Shown here one piece after another: positions 1 to 6,797 of a stretch of DNA of 12,658 nucleotides. A model generated the notes under the pieces. It saw only the letters and a list, made by a program, of their open reading frames with translations. It searched no databases and had not been told where the DNA came from. The DNA comes from an uncultured Cellvibrionales bacterium. Lineage in GTDB: Bacteria > Pseudomonadota > Gammaproteobacteria > Pseudomonadales > UBA7434. Location: NCBI GenBank assembly GCA_937897785.1, contig CALCNB010000281.1:1-12658 (forward strand), written 5' to 3'. The position numbers and the translations under genes are program-made. The stretch's first letter is position 1. Each line of letters opens with the position of its first letter.

Positions 1-482
1 TCGACATGGGCGACCACCGGTTTCTTAAATCGCATGAATTTATGTTGAGCATCAATGGCAACAGAACCCGATGCGCCGTGACCAAAAAAATAAATCGCTC
101 GAGCGTCGGTTAAAGCGGTGATGGCAGCCGTGATCGAGCTGATATCGCAAGCATTTTGTGCCATAGTCAGACTGGCATGGGTAGAGTCAAAGACTTTGCT
201 CACAACTTCGCTTAAGTTGTCGTCAAAATTGATGGTGCGACTAATCTTGCCTCGACCACTGGCTAATTCACCGGCTAATTTAACTTTAAAATCAGGGTAA
301 CCTTTACAGCCTAAGGCTCGACAGAGACGATTGACCGTTGGCTCACTGACTTTAGCGCGTCTTGCCAGTTCGGCAATCGGTAAACTGACAGCGGCTTGCG
401 GATCTTCGAGAATCTTAATCGCAACAAAGCGGGCTGTTTTACTGAGTTTATCGTGCTGATTTAGTTGGTGTAATAAGCTCAT
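1..482 (-). CDS. hexR: HexR-type RpiR-family transcriptional regulator (N-terminal part, cut by window edge)
   Basis: DNA-binding regulator of sugar and central carbon metabolism; in characterised gammaproteobacteria HexR controls Entner-Doudoroff, glycolytic or gluconeogenic genes and responds to the sugar phosphate KDPG. The 160 visible residues start MSLLHQLNQHDKLSKTARF and hold an RpiR helix-turn-helix at about residues 1-77, with the recognition region VSEPTVNRLCRALGCKGYPD at 45-64. The start of a SIS sugar-phosphate domain follows from about 115, with FFGHGAS at 132-138 and then AIDAQHKFMRF, a run typical of HexR. The SIS C-terminal half lies outside the window. The ATG is preceded by AAGGAA 10 nt upstream, which supports the start. 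It follows the four-gene CoA operon on the same strand after a 116-bp gap with its own promoter, so it is probably an independent unit. Family assignment is very firm; HexR rather than another RpiR protein is likely. Confidence 0.87.
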   Translation of the reverse strand, partial: MSLLHQLNQHDKLSKTARFVAIKILEDPQAAVSLPIAELARRAKVSEPTVNRLCRALGCKGYPDFKVKLAGELASGRGKISRTINFDDNLSEVVSKVFDSTHASLTMAQNACDISSITAAITALTDARAIYFFGHGASGSVAIDAQHKFMRFKKPVVAHV

Positions 483-533
483 AACGATTTAATTCCTTAA
501 ACGAACCTCTATGCTAACCTAAACCTTTTACGG

Positions 534-570
534 GTACTAGCGCATGATTTGCACTGTTTGCTAGTACAGT
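534..570. promoter_or_regulatory. Inverted repeats over the hexR promoter, candidate operator
   Basis: GTACTAGC (534-541) and GCTAGTAC (560-567) are perfect 8-bp inverted arms 18 bp apart. Overlapping the right arm, ACTGT (553-557) and ACAGT (566-570) form a second inverted pair spaced by 8 bp. As I recall, Pseudomonas HexR sites have the form TTGT-N7/8-ACAA, and the inner pair fits TGT-N8-ACA. Neither side is followed by a T-run, so an intrinsic terminator is unlikely. The predicted transcription start falls between the outer arms, which favours a DNA operator over an RNA hairpin. Confidence 0.4.
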
Positions 571-592
571 CTTGCTTCTAATCAGATGTCAA
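563..592 (-). promoter_or_regulatory. Candidate hexR promoter
   Basis: On the minus strand a perfect -35 box TTGACA (592 to 587) is followed after 18 bp by TGTACT (568 to 563), four of six matches to TATAAT. It begins just after the stop codon of the thiolase-like gene, and transcription would start near 556, about 75 nt before the hexR ATG. The -10 region lies inside inverted repeats, which suggests repression at this site, possibly autoregulation. Inferred from sequence only. Confidence 0.5.
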
Positions 593-598
593 TCTTTG

Positions 599-2086
599 CT
601 ACTCGGTCGGTGAAAGTGAATCAATCAAGCCAAGCTGATTGATATGGGCTTGCTTGCCAACTAAATTGCTGGCCAATGACTGAGCGATATGATCGGCATT
701 TACGCTGTAACTGACGCTTCGCTGACCTTCAGGATACTGGCTGATAATAACCAGTTTTTGTGCTTGGTTTTTTTCAAATAAAACCGTGGCAGCAACAATT
801 TCAACAGTGCCTGCTTGTGGCTCGATAAGTTCAAGTGCTTGTTGTTGTTCGTTTAGCTCATCACTCACGTCATCGAAGATAAAGGCATTGCGGTAACCCG
901 CGGATGACCAGATGCCGTAACCTTGTTTGGTAAACATGCCGCTTACGCAACTAGCGATCGCGTAACTGCCTGGCTTTTGACGCAGCAGCTGCGCCAATTT
1001 AACGGTGGCTTGCAAACAGTAATTGTTTAACGGACCACCGCCATAGGGCATGGCACCGGTAACGGTTAAATCTCTATCTTCAGGAATATTTAAGGCTTGT
1101 ATATTTAAGTTAACCGCCGATGGGAAGCAGCTATAGAGATCGATAAAGTCTATCTCTTCAATCGTTAAGCCAGCAATATTTAAGGCACGTTGCCCCGCCA
1201 TTTCTGCCGCTTTTGACTGGCCCAAATTTGGTCGCTGTGAAACATTAATAATTTGATTCGACTCAGTGCTAGCTAAGGGAAATATCCATTGTGATTCAGG
1301 AATGCCGTATTCGCGTGCCTTGCTCACTGAGCAAAACAACAGGGCACAAGCTTGATCAACATTCCATTGGCTGTTGTGATGCTTTGCATAGGGAAACGCC
1401 AGCATGGCATTTTTATCGCCAGCATTACGAATAGTCTCAGCAGTTAATGCGGACTCGGCCCAACCATCAGGGTTACTAGCAGCGATTTCACTAAATCGAG
1501 CGTAATGCGAGGCAATATTGTCGCGATGTTGATCCATGCTAATACCTTGTTGATGACAAATAGCACTTTCGATCAAGGCATAATAACCAACCGGCATACC
1601 TAAGCCAGCCTTAGACTCAATTTCAGACCACAGTTCGGCTTCGGGTTGAAGAAAGGAATCGGGCTGGCTGTCATGTTGCTGCGTCTCGCTGACTTCGACA
1701 TTTTGAATCATCGCTTGTAATTGTCGGTACTTCGCTTCGCCGCCCACAACTAAAGCAACTTCAATATCGCCAGCGGCAATTTTTTGACAAGCTTGACCTA
1801 AGTTAGTTTGTTGAAGAATGCCAAAGTCACAAAATTCGGTAACGGCATCATTGGCACCTATCGCCTCGGCAATCAATGCCGCTGGATTGGTATACTGCCA
1901 CATGCCTTTGGGTACACAAATATGGTCGATTTGCTTTGCTATGGCAGGCGCTTGGCTATCTTTTAAGGCCGCGTTAACCGCATCAATCATTAGGGTGATA
2001 GGCTCTTTAGCTTTTGCAAGGTTGATTTGCTTTTGTTGAACGGCGGCGACTGCCACTAAAACAGGTGCATTATCCGGTGGGTTCAT
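599..2086 (-). CDS. Thiolase-like protein with extra C-terminal domain (TLP1/SCP2-like), atypical active site
   Basis: Thiolase-superfamily protein of 495 aa, about 100 aa longer than a standard thiolase. This fits the thiolase-like type 1 group, whose extra C-terminal domain would be the part after about residue 400. Thiolase-fold landmarks: AGDIEVALVVGGE at 105-117, DLYSCFPSA at 316-324 (in place of NEAFA), MPYGGGPLNNY at 346-356 (in place of the GHPLG loop) and ASCVSGM at 378-384 (the CxG loop). The usual nucleophilic cysteine before the GGE segment is absent: the aligned position, about residue 89, reads G in DFGILQQ. The GHP histidine is replaced by glycine near 351, while Cys380 remains. 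It may therefore act on acyl-CoA without classical thiolysis, perhaps as an aldolase-like or accessory enzyme. It is last in the operon, 39 bp after the ligase. No strong Shine-Dalgarno precedes the ATG, so the start is less certain. Substrate unknown. Confidence 0.8.
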   Translation of the reverse strand: MNPPDNAPVLVAVAAVQQKQINLAKAKEPITLMIDAVNAALKDSQAPAIAKQIDHICVPKGMWQYTNPAALIAEAIGANDAVTEFCDFGILQQTNLGQACQKIAAGDIEVALVVGGEAKYRQLQAMIQNVEVSETQQHDSQPDSFLQPEAELWSEIESKAGLGMPVGYYALIESAICHQQGISMDQHRDNIASHYARFSEIAASNPDGWAESALTAETIRNAGDKNAMLAFPYAKHHNSQWNVDQACALLFCSVSKAREYGIPESQWIFPLASTESNQIINVSQRPNLGQSKAAEMAGQRALNIAGLTIEEIDFIDLYSCFPSAVNLNIQALNIPEDRDLTVTGAMPYGGGPLNNYCLQATVKLAQLLRQKPGSYAIASCVSGMFTKQGYGIWSSAGYRNAFIFDDVSDELNEQQQALELIEPQAGTVEIVAATVLFEKNQAQKLVIISQYPEGQRSVSYSVNADHIAQSLASNLVGKQAHINQLGLIDSLSPTE

Positions 2087-2125
2087 AAATTAATTGCTCA
2101 TGGTTGTGGCTAAAATACATTAACT

Positions 2126-3742
2126 TTAGATTATGGTTTGTTGTGTTGGCCAATAACTATCACGAAGTTTTTTTCTTTGCACTTTACCAGCTTCGCTACG
2201 TGGCAGCTCGGAAATAAAATCAATCGAACGAGGTATTTTTTGCTTAGCTAAATGCTTTGCGGTAAATTCAATGAGTTGCTGAGTCAATTCTGCCGAGGCA
2301 ATTGTGCCGGATTTAAGCTGTACAACAGCTTTAACTTCTTCGCCCCATTCATCGTTTGGTACGCCTATGCAAGCGGCATCTGCAACTGCATCATGCTTGA
2401 TAAGAATATTATCAATCTCTTGTGGGTATATATTAACGCCACCACTGATGATGACCTCAGCGCTTCTACCGGTTAAAAATAAAAAGCCATCTTCATCAAG
2501 ATAGCCAATGTCACCGGCAGTAAAGTAGCCATTTTTGACAGCGCTTTCAGTTTTAGTCGGGTCTTTATAATAATTAAATTGGCTATTTGGTGGATTGATT
2601 AAAAATAACTGGCCAGGCGTTGAGCCTTCAACGGGTTGACCATCATCATCTAAAATACGAATTTGATCAGGACCGGGTTTGCCCACCGTGCCTGGCTTGG
2701 CAAGCCAATCCTGCGGGCTGACAATCGTGCCAGGACCCTCGGTGCCGGCAAACATCTCCCATATGATCGGGCCAAACCAGTCGAGCATTGCTTGCTTAGT
2801 TTCCATTGCGCAAGGTGCGGCACCATGAATGACAAATTTTAGAGAACTGATACTGTATTGGTCTTTGATAGCTTGATCGAGTTTTAGCATTCGAACAAAC
2901 ATGGTTGGCACAAAAAAAGCATGCGATATTTTATGTTGCTCAATCAGTTTCAGCGTTTCCTCTGGATCCCATTTATCCATCAGCACGATACCTATGCCAG
3001 AGGTTAACGGGGTAGTCATGCACAGATTAAACGGTCCTGAATGATACATAGGTCCTGGTGTTAATGCTTGGTCAAGTCCCGATTCCGTGTCGAATTGAAA
3101 GACAGCAGTAAGTATCGCTTGCATGTCTGCTGCTTTAGAGGGATCGGGTTGTTCGCGGTATACGCCTTTCGGTTTGCCAGTTGTTCCTGACGTATAAAGC
3201 ATGGTGTTACCCAATACCGGCTGACTAATATTTTCAGCGTCTTCCTTTTTTAGCGTATTCCACTGATCAAAGTTGTCGATCTCACCACCAATGGAAACTT
3301 TGACGATAAGCTGCTGGCTATGTTGTGCAGCAATAATGGCCGCTTGTTTGACTCTAGCGTCAGCAAATAAAGCTTTAGCGTCGCAGTTGTCAATAATATA
3401 GGCGGCCTCCTCAGGTGCGAGATGCCAGTTAACTGGCGTTAAGCGAACCCCTATTCGATGACAGGCAAACCGCACAGCAACAAATTCAATACGGTTGCTG
3501 CAGAGCAGGGCAACTGCATCGCCGGCAGTAATGCCTGCGCGTAATAAACGGTGGGCAATTTGATTGGCGAGTTGGTTGAGTTGCTTAAAGTTGATTTTTT
3601 CTGAGCCAAAGGTGATGGCAACTCTATCAGGTGTTAATGCGGCAACAGCAGCAATTTCCATACCTACATGGGCATTGGCTTTCGCTACTTCAAAGACACC
3701 TTTTCCATGATTATCCTGCAAAGGATTAAACGGTTTTGACAT
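2126..3742 (-). CDS. AMP-forming acyl-CoA synthetase / CoA ligase (FadD-like)
   Basis: Activates a carboxylic acid to its CoA thioester through an acyl-adenylate (ANL superfamily). The 538-aa product is full length. Motifs in order: phosphate loop YTSGTTGKPKG at 183-193, MYHSGP at 232-237, FAGTEG at 331-336 (the A5 motif, usually YGxTE), TAGD at 408-411 with nucleotide-binding Asp411, TGR at 424-426, and the C-terminal GKVQRKK with catalytic Lys520. The reading frame stays open upstream to an ATG at 3832, but that would overlap the hydratase gene by 62 bp. The ATG at 3742 has TAGG 7 nt upstream and begins MSKPFNPL, so I chose it. It lies 28 bp after the hydratase stop and 39 bp before the thiolase-like gene, supporting one transcript. 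Sequence alone does not separate fatty, aromatic or steroid acid substrates. Confidence 0.9.
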   Translation of the reverse strand: MSKPFNPLQDNHGKGVFEVAKANAHVGMEIAAVAALTPDRVAITFGSEKINFKQLNQLANQIAHRLLRAGITAGDAVALLCSNRIEFVAVRFACHRIGVRLTPVNWHLAPEEAAYIIDNCDAKALFADARVKQAAIIAAQHSQQLIVKVSIGGEIDNFDQWNTLKKEDAENISQPVLGNTMLYTSGTTGKPKGVYREQPDPSKAADMQAILTAVFQFDTESGLDQALTPGPMYHSGPFNLCMTTPLTSGIGIVLMDKWDPEETLKLIEQHKISHAFFVPTMFVRMLKLDQAIKDQYSISSLKFVIHGAAPCAMETKQAMLDWFGPIIWEMFAGTEGPGTIVSPQDWLAKPGTVGKPGPDQIRILDDDGQPVEGSTPGQLFLINPPNSQFNYYKDPTKTESAVKNGYFTAGDIGYLDEDGFLFLTGRSAEVIISGGVNIYPQEIDNILIKHDAVADAACIGVPNDEWGEEVKAVVQLKSGTIASAELTQQLIEFTAKHLAKQKIPRSIDFISELPRSEAGKVQRKKLRDSYWPTQQTII

Positions 3743-3749
3743 AAAAATA

Positions 3750-3753
3750 CCTA
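3750..3753 (-). promoter_or_regulatory. Ribosome binding site deciding the acyl-CoA ligase start
   Basis: TAGG on the minus strand lies 7 nt before the ATG at 3742, in the gap between the hydratase stop and this start. It supports the shorter 538-aa form over the longer 568-aa reading that begins inside the hydratase gene. Confidence 0.6.
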
Positions 3754-3770
3754 GGGGCTGAGGCAGGTTT

Positions 3771-4577
3771 TTACTTACCTTTAAAATTGGGTTGACGTTT
3801 TTCTTTGAATGCTTTGTTTCCTTCGCGTGCATCGTGCGATAGGGTTGTTAGAGCTGACTGTTCCATTTCATAATGAAACGCATCCTCCCAATTCATGGTA
3901 TGGCTGGCTAATGCTGTTCGCTTGATGGCCTGTGTTGCAAGTGGGGCTAAAGCAGCTATTTGAGCCGCGGTTTGCTCAGCGCGTTGCTGTAATTGATCCG
4001 CTGGACAGATTTCGCTGATTAGCCCAAACTCGAGTGCCTGCTGGGCATTAATGGGTTCGCCGCAGAGTAATATTTTCATTGCATGTGCCCAAGGCAGTTG
4101 TCTGGCAAGGCGAACCGTTGATCCACCGCCGGGGATTAGCCCAAGTTTAGGTTCGGGTAAGCCAAAAGTGGCATGTTCAGCCGCAATTCTGACATCAGTT
4201 GCTTGAAGAATTTCGCAACCACCGCCCAAAGCGCGGCCATTAACAGCCGCTACGATAGGCTTATCAAATGGTGTGTGTTTGAGTAAGGTTTTATCCACTA
4301 TTTGAGGATCGGCTAATAGTTTTTTTTCAATCTCATTTTCGGGTTTTTTAGTGCCCATCCATATAGGGATCACGCTACTTAAATCGCCACCGCAACAAAA
4401 ATCAATATCACCTGATGCGGTTAATACTGCGACGCGAATATGATCGTCATCTTTTATTTCTTGCCAGGCTTCAGACAGGTCGACGAATATTTCTGCATTT
4501 AAGGTATTTTTAGCTTCGGGTCGATTCAGTGTTAACCAAGCGACGTGATCTTTTTTTTCAAACAGTAGTGCGGCCAC
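3771..4577 (-). CDS. Enoyl-CoA hydratase/isomerase (crotonase family), GTG start
   Basis: Crotonase-fold protein of 268 aa that most likely hydrates a 2-enoyl-CoA. Both oxyanion-hole segments are visible: CCGGDL at 61-66 and ALGGGCE at 116-122. The two glutamates that catalyse hydration in classical enoyl-CoA hydratase are conserved as Glu122 (GGGCE) and Glu142 (LPEPKLGL), 20 residues apart as in the rat enzyme, so real hydratase activity is plausible. GGGSTVRLARQLP follows at 151-163. The C-terminus FKEKRQPNFKGK is the usual crotonase tail. Translation begins at GTG (4577 to 4575), preceded by AGGAAA; no in-frame ATG is as well placed. It is the second gene of the operon, 37 bp after the SDR gene and 28 bp before the ligase. 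Family is certain; substrate unknown. Confidence 0.92.
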   Translation of the reverse strand: MAALLFEKKDHVAWLTLNRPEAKNTLNAEIFVDLSEAWQEIKDDDHIRVAVLTASGDIDFCCGGDLSSVIPIWMGTKKPENEIEKKLLADPQIVDKTLLKHTPFDKPIVAAVNGRALGGGCEILQATDVRIAAEHATFGLPEPKLGLIPGGGSTVRLARQLPWAHAMKILLCGEPINAQQALEFGLISEICPADQLQQRAEQTAAQIAALAPLATQAIKRTALASHTMNWEDAFHYEMEQSALTTLSHDAREGNKAFKEKRQPNFKGK

Positions 4578-4582
4578 GGTTG

Positions 4583-4588
4583 TTTCCT
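4583..4588 (-). promoter_or_regulatory. Ribosome binding site supporting the GTG start of the hydratase gene
   Basis: AGGAAA on the minus strand ends 5 nt before the GTG at 4577, giving AGGA a spacing of 7 nt. This is the strongest Shine-Dalgarno in the operon and supports initiation at GTG. Confidence 0.65.
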
Positions 4589-4614
4589 ATATTAGTATTG
4601 GAATCGATTTTTGC

Positions 4615-5409
4615 TTAATCAAAAGCACCAGGCATTTGCATATTTAAAGCATTTAAGCCGCCGTTAACGGCGATTACGTCGCCAGTCAAATAAGCGGAGG
4701 CAGGTGAAGCTAAATAGAGTGCACAGGCCGATATATCTTCCACTTCACCCAGTCTTGCCATGGGTGTTAAGCGAACCATATTGGTTTCAACCTCTGGCGT
4801 TAAAACGCTCTCCAGTGCTTGCGTTTTGGTCGAGCCAACACCAATCGCATTGACACGAATTTTAGGTGCGAATTCTTGTGCCAGTTCTTTCGTTAAAAAA
4901 CTTAATGAAGATTTCGCTACGCCATAGGCTGCAAATTGCGAGCAAGGCTCTTTTCCTGCTACCGAAGAAATATTAATGATAGACCCTTCGCCTGCGGTTT
5001 CAACCATTCTTGGAATGGCCAGTTGTGAGCAAACAAAAGCACTGGTCACATTGAAACGAAAGTTACCTTCAAATTCTTTTACCGATGTTTTTAACGTGGG
5101 CTTAGGGGGAGTTCCTCCGCCGGCATTGTTGACGAGAATATCAATTCTACCAAAGGTTTCAACGGCCGAGTTAATCAGATGTTCGCAGTCCTCGGTGAGC
5201 ATAACATCTAATTTTACGATTTTTGCTCGGCGACCCATTGCTTCTATTTCGCCTGCAACAGATTCTAGTTCGCTAATGGTTCGAGCGCCGATGACCACAT
5301 CGGCACCGGCTTCGGCAAAAGCTTTTGCGCAGGCGGCACCTATGCCGCGACCTGCACCCGTGATAACTGCGACTTTTCCATCAAGACGAAATTTATCTAA
5401 AATGCTCAT
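4615..5409 (-). CDS. Short-chain dehydrogenase/reductase, hydroxysteroid dehydrogenase-like
   Basis: Classical SDR oxidoreductase of 264 aa that interconverts a secondary alcohol and a ketone with NAD(P). It has the Rossmann motif TGAGRGIG (17-24), Asp68 in the adenine pocket (LDV), NNAGG (94-98), structural Asn120, and the catalytic set Ser149, Tyr162, Lys166 (YGVAK). The segment LESVLTPEVETNMVRLTPMA followed by RLGEVEDI closely resembles, from memory, the matching part of Escherichia coli 7-alpha-hydroxysteroid dehydrogenase HdhA, and NNAGGGTPPKP also recalls it. A hydroxysteroid or other bulky alcohol substrate is therefore possible, but many 3-hydroxyacyl-CoA or generic SDRs look alike. 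It is the first gene of the operon; AGGA lies 7 nt before the ATG and a TATAAT box about 55 bp upstream. Confidence 0.9.
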   Translation of the reverse strand: MSILDKFRLDGKVAVITGAGRGIGAACAKAFAEAGADVVIGARTISELESVAGEIEAMGRRAKIVKLDVMLTEDCEHLINSAVETFGRIDILVNNAGGGTPPKPTLKTSVKEFEGNFRFNVTSAFVCSQLAIPRMVETAGEGSIINISSVAGKEPCSQFAAYGVAKSSLSFLTKELAQEFAPKIRVNAIGVGSTKTQALESVLTPEVETNMVRLTPMARLGEVEDISACALYLASPASAYLTGDVIAVNGGLNALNMQMPGAFD

Positions 5410-5463
5410 ATTTTAATCCTAAAGGTATTGTTGTTAGATTTTTCATTAGCCGTGTTAGTGTCG

Positions 5464-5469
5464 ATTATA
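5464..5469 (-). promoter_or_regulatory. Candidate -10 box for the SDR/hydratase/ligase/thiolase operon
   Basis: The minus strand reads GCGGTATAATCGAC, a perfect TATAAT at 5469 to 5464, placing transcription start near 5457 and a leader of about 48 nt before the ATG at 5409. No good -35 hexamer lies 16-18 bp upstream (the sequence there reads GCTACC or similar), so activation by a regulator is possible. Confidence 0.45.
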
Positions 5470-5583
5470 CCGCGATCTGCAACCCTGGTAGCCATTACAA
5501 ATCCATTCAGTTCAGTCTGGCCTATGACCTTTTTATCCATTGATATCAATGAGAAATGGATTATTAGACCCTTCGCTTGGTTT

Positions 5584-5617
5584 AAGTGGTATCGATAGCG
5601 CTTGATAAGCACCACTT
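5584..5617. promoter_or_regulatory. Inverted repeat overlapping the nadA promoter, candidate operator
   Basis: AAGTGGT (5584-5590) and ACCACTT (5611-5617) are perfect 7-bp inverted arms. Inside the loop, GCTT-GAT-AAGC (5600-5610) forms a second perfect inverted pair. The element covers the proposed -35 box of nadA in the 268-bp region shared with the divergent CoA operon, so it could be a binding site for a regulator of either unit. No T-run follows, so it is not a terminator. Confidence 0.35.
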
Positions 5618-5632
5618 TGCCTGTGTTACAAT
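5602..5632 (+). promoter_or_regulatory. Candidate nadA promoter
   Basis: TTGATA (5602-5607, four of six matches to TTGACA) is followed by TTACAAT (5626-5632). Read as TACAAT, the -10 matches five of six positions with a 19-bp spacer; read as TTACAA the spacer is 18 bp. The transcript would have a leader of about 40 nt. The -10 is the stronger part of this call. Confidence 0.4.
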
Positions 5633-5677
5633 CAAATCTCTCTTATTAACTCGCTGATTTGCGTAAATAATTTACCC

Positions 5678-6787
5678 ATGACGGAATCTTCTTATCAAAC
5701 TGCTGATGCCGGTAAGTCGCAAGCACTGAAGCTGTGTAGCACAGTTGATGCTTACTCTGGTAGTGCGGAAGATATTGTTAAGCGTCATTTATACGAGCCT
5801 GCGCCGCAAGCTTATACAGAGACAGAGTACCAGCGTGCCAGTGAAAAGATAAAAGCCATACTCGAGCGTGAAAATGCCGCCATCATTGCTCATTACTATA
5901 CCGACCCGCTTATTCAGCGCTTGGCTGAAGAGACCGGTGGCGTGGTTTCTGATTCATTAGAAATGGCACGATTTGGTGCCAATCATCCTGCTGAAAATTT
6001 AATCGTCGCAGGAGTTAAATTTATGGGTGAGACGGCAAAAATACTTAGCCCAGAGAAACACGTGTTCATGCCAACCCTAGAGGCAACCTGTTCTCTCGAT
6101 TTGGGTTGTCCGATTGAGCCGTTCTCAGCTTTCTGTGATGAGCATCCCGATCGAACGGTTGTGGTTTATGCTAATACTTCGGCAGCAGTCAAAGCGCGTG
6201 CCGATTGGGTTGTCACGTCAAGTATTGCTTTGGATGTGGTTGACTTTTTAGATGCAGAGGGCGAAAAGATTATTTGGGCGCCAGATAAACATCTAGGTTC
6301 GTATATACAAAAACACACTGGCGCTGATATGTTGCTATGGGACAGCGCATGTATTGTGCATGATGAATTCAAAGCGAAGGGTATTCATGATTTAAAGGCA
6401 GTCTATCCCGAAGCTGCGGTGTTGGCGCATCCAGAGTCGCCAGAGTCGGTGTTGGCCCTAGCCGATAAGGTTGGTTCTACCACGCAAATCATTCGTGCTG
6501 CAGAGCAGCTGCCGCACGAGAAGTTTATCGTAGCGACTGATCAAGGTATTTTTTATAAGTTGTCACAATTAGTGCCTGACAAACAGTTCTTAATTGCTCC
6601 TACTGGTGGCGCTGGCGCAGGCTGTAAGAGTTGCGCGAATTGCCCCTGGATGGCTATGAATAATTTGGATAACCTAGCCAGTAGTCTAACACAAGCAGGT
6701 AACGAAATATTTGTTGAGCCACAGTTAGCTCAGCAGGCGTTAACACCGTTACAGCGAATGCTTGATTTCGTCAAAACTCAAAATTAA
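5678..6787 (+). CDS. nadA: Quinolinate synthase NadA
   Basis: Cytosolic [4Fe-4S] enzyme of de novo NAD synthesis; it condenses iminoaspartate, made by NadB, with dihydroxyacetone phosphate to give quinolinate. The 369-aa product carries the three cluster-ligating cysteines at the spacing of the E. coli enzyme: Cys128 (LEATCSLDLGC), Cys215 (WDSACIVHDEF) and Cys312 in CKSCANC (Cys306, Cys309, Cys312). Substrate-site segments IIAHYYTDP (69-77), SDSLEMARF (91-99), GVKFMGETAKIL (112-123) and the C-terminal APTGGAG are present. An N-terminal stretch of about 15 residues is added relative to E. coli. No Shine-Dalgarno is evident before the ATG (CGTAAATAATTTACCC), yet no better in-frame start exists before Met96. 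It stands alone, divergent from the CoA operon and convergent with bepA. Confidence 0.98.
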   Translation: MTESSYQTADAGKSQALKLCSTVDAYSGSAEDIVKRHLYEPAPQAYTETEYQRASEKIKAILERENAAIIAHYYTDPLIQRLAEETGGVVSDSLEMARFGANHPAENLIVAGVKFMGETAKILSPEKHVFMPTLEATCSLDLGCPIEPFSAFCDEHPDRTVVVYANTSAAVKARADWVVTSSIALDVVDFLDAEGEKIIWAPDKHLGSYIQKHTGADMLLWDSACIVHDEFKAKGIHDLKAVYPEAAVLAHPESPESVLALADKVGSTTQIIRAAEQLPHEKFIVATDQGIFYKLSQLVPDKQFLIAPTGGAGAGCKSCANCPWMAMNNLDNLASSLTQAGNEIFVEPQLAQQALTPLQRMLDFVKTQN

Positions 6788-6797
6788 TGCTCTTTAA

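Noticed and set aside
118..300. 60-codon plus-strand frame inside hexR
   Set aside because: Antisense to the conserved HexR helix-turn-helix and linker; no independent support.
534..567. Inverted repeat as an intrinsic terminator of the CoA operon
   Set aside because: The 18-nt loop and lack of a T-run on either side do not fit; it also overlaps the proposed hexR promoter.
4976..5416. 146-codon plus-strand frame opposite the SDR gene
   Set aside because: Antisense shadow of a clearly conserved SDR; its composition is that of a reversed coding strand and it has no ribosome site.
5406..5615. 69-codon minus-strand frame upstream of the SDR gene
   Set aside because: It covers the divergent promoter region, overlaps the SDR start, contains the TATAAT box and has no recognisable protein features.
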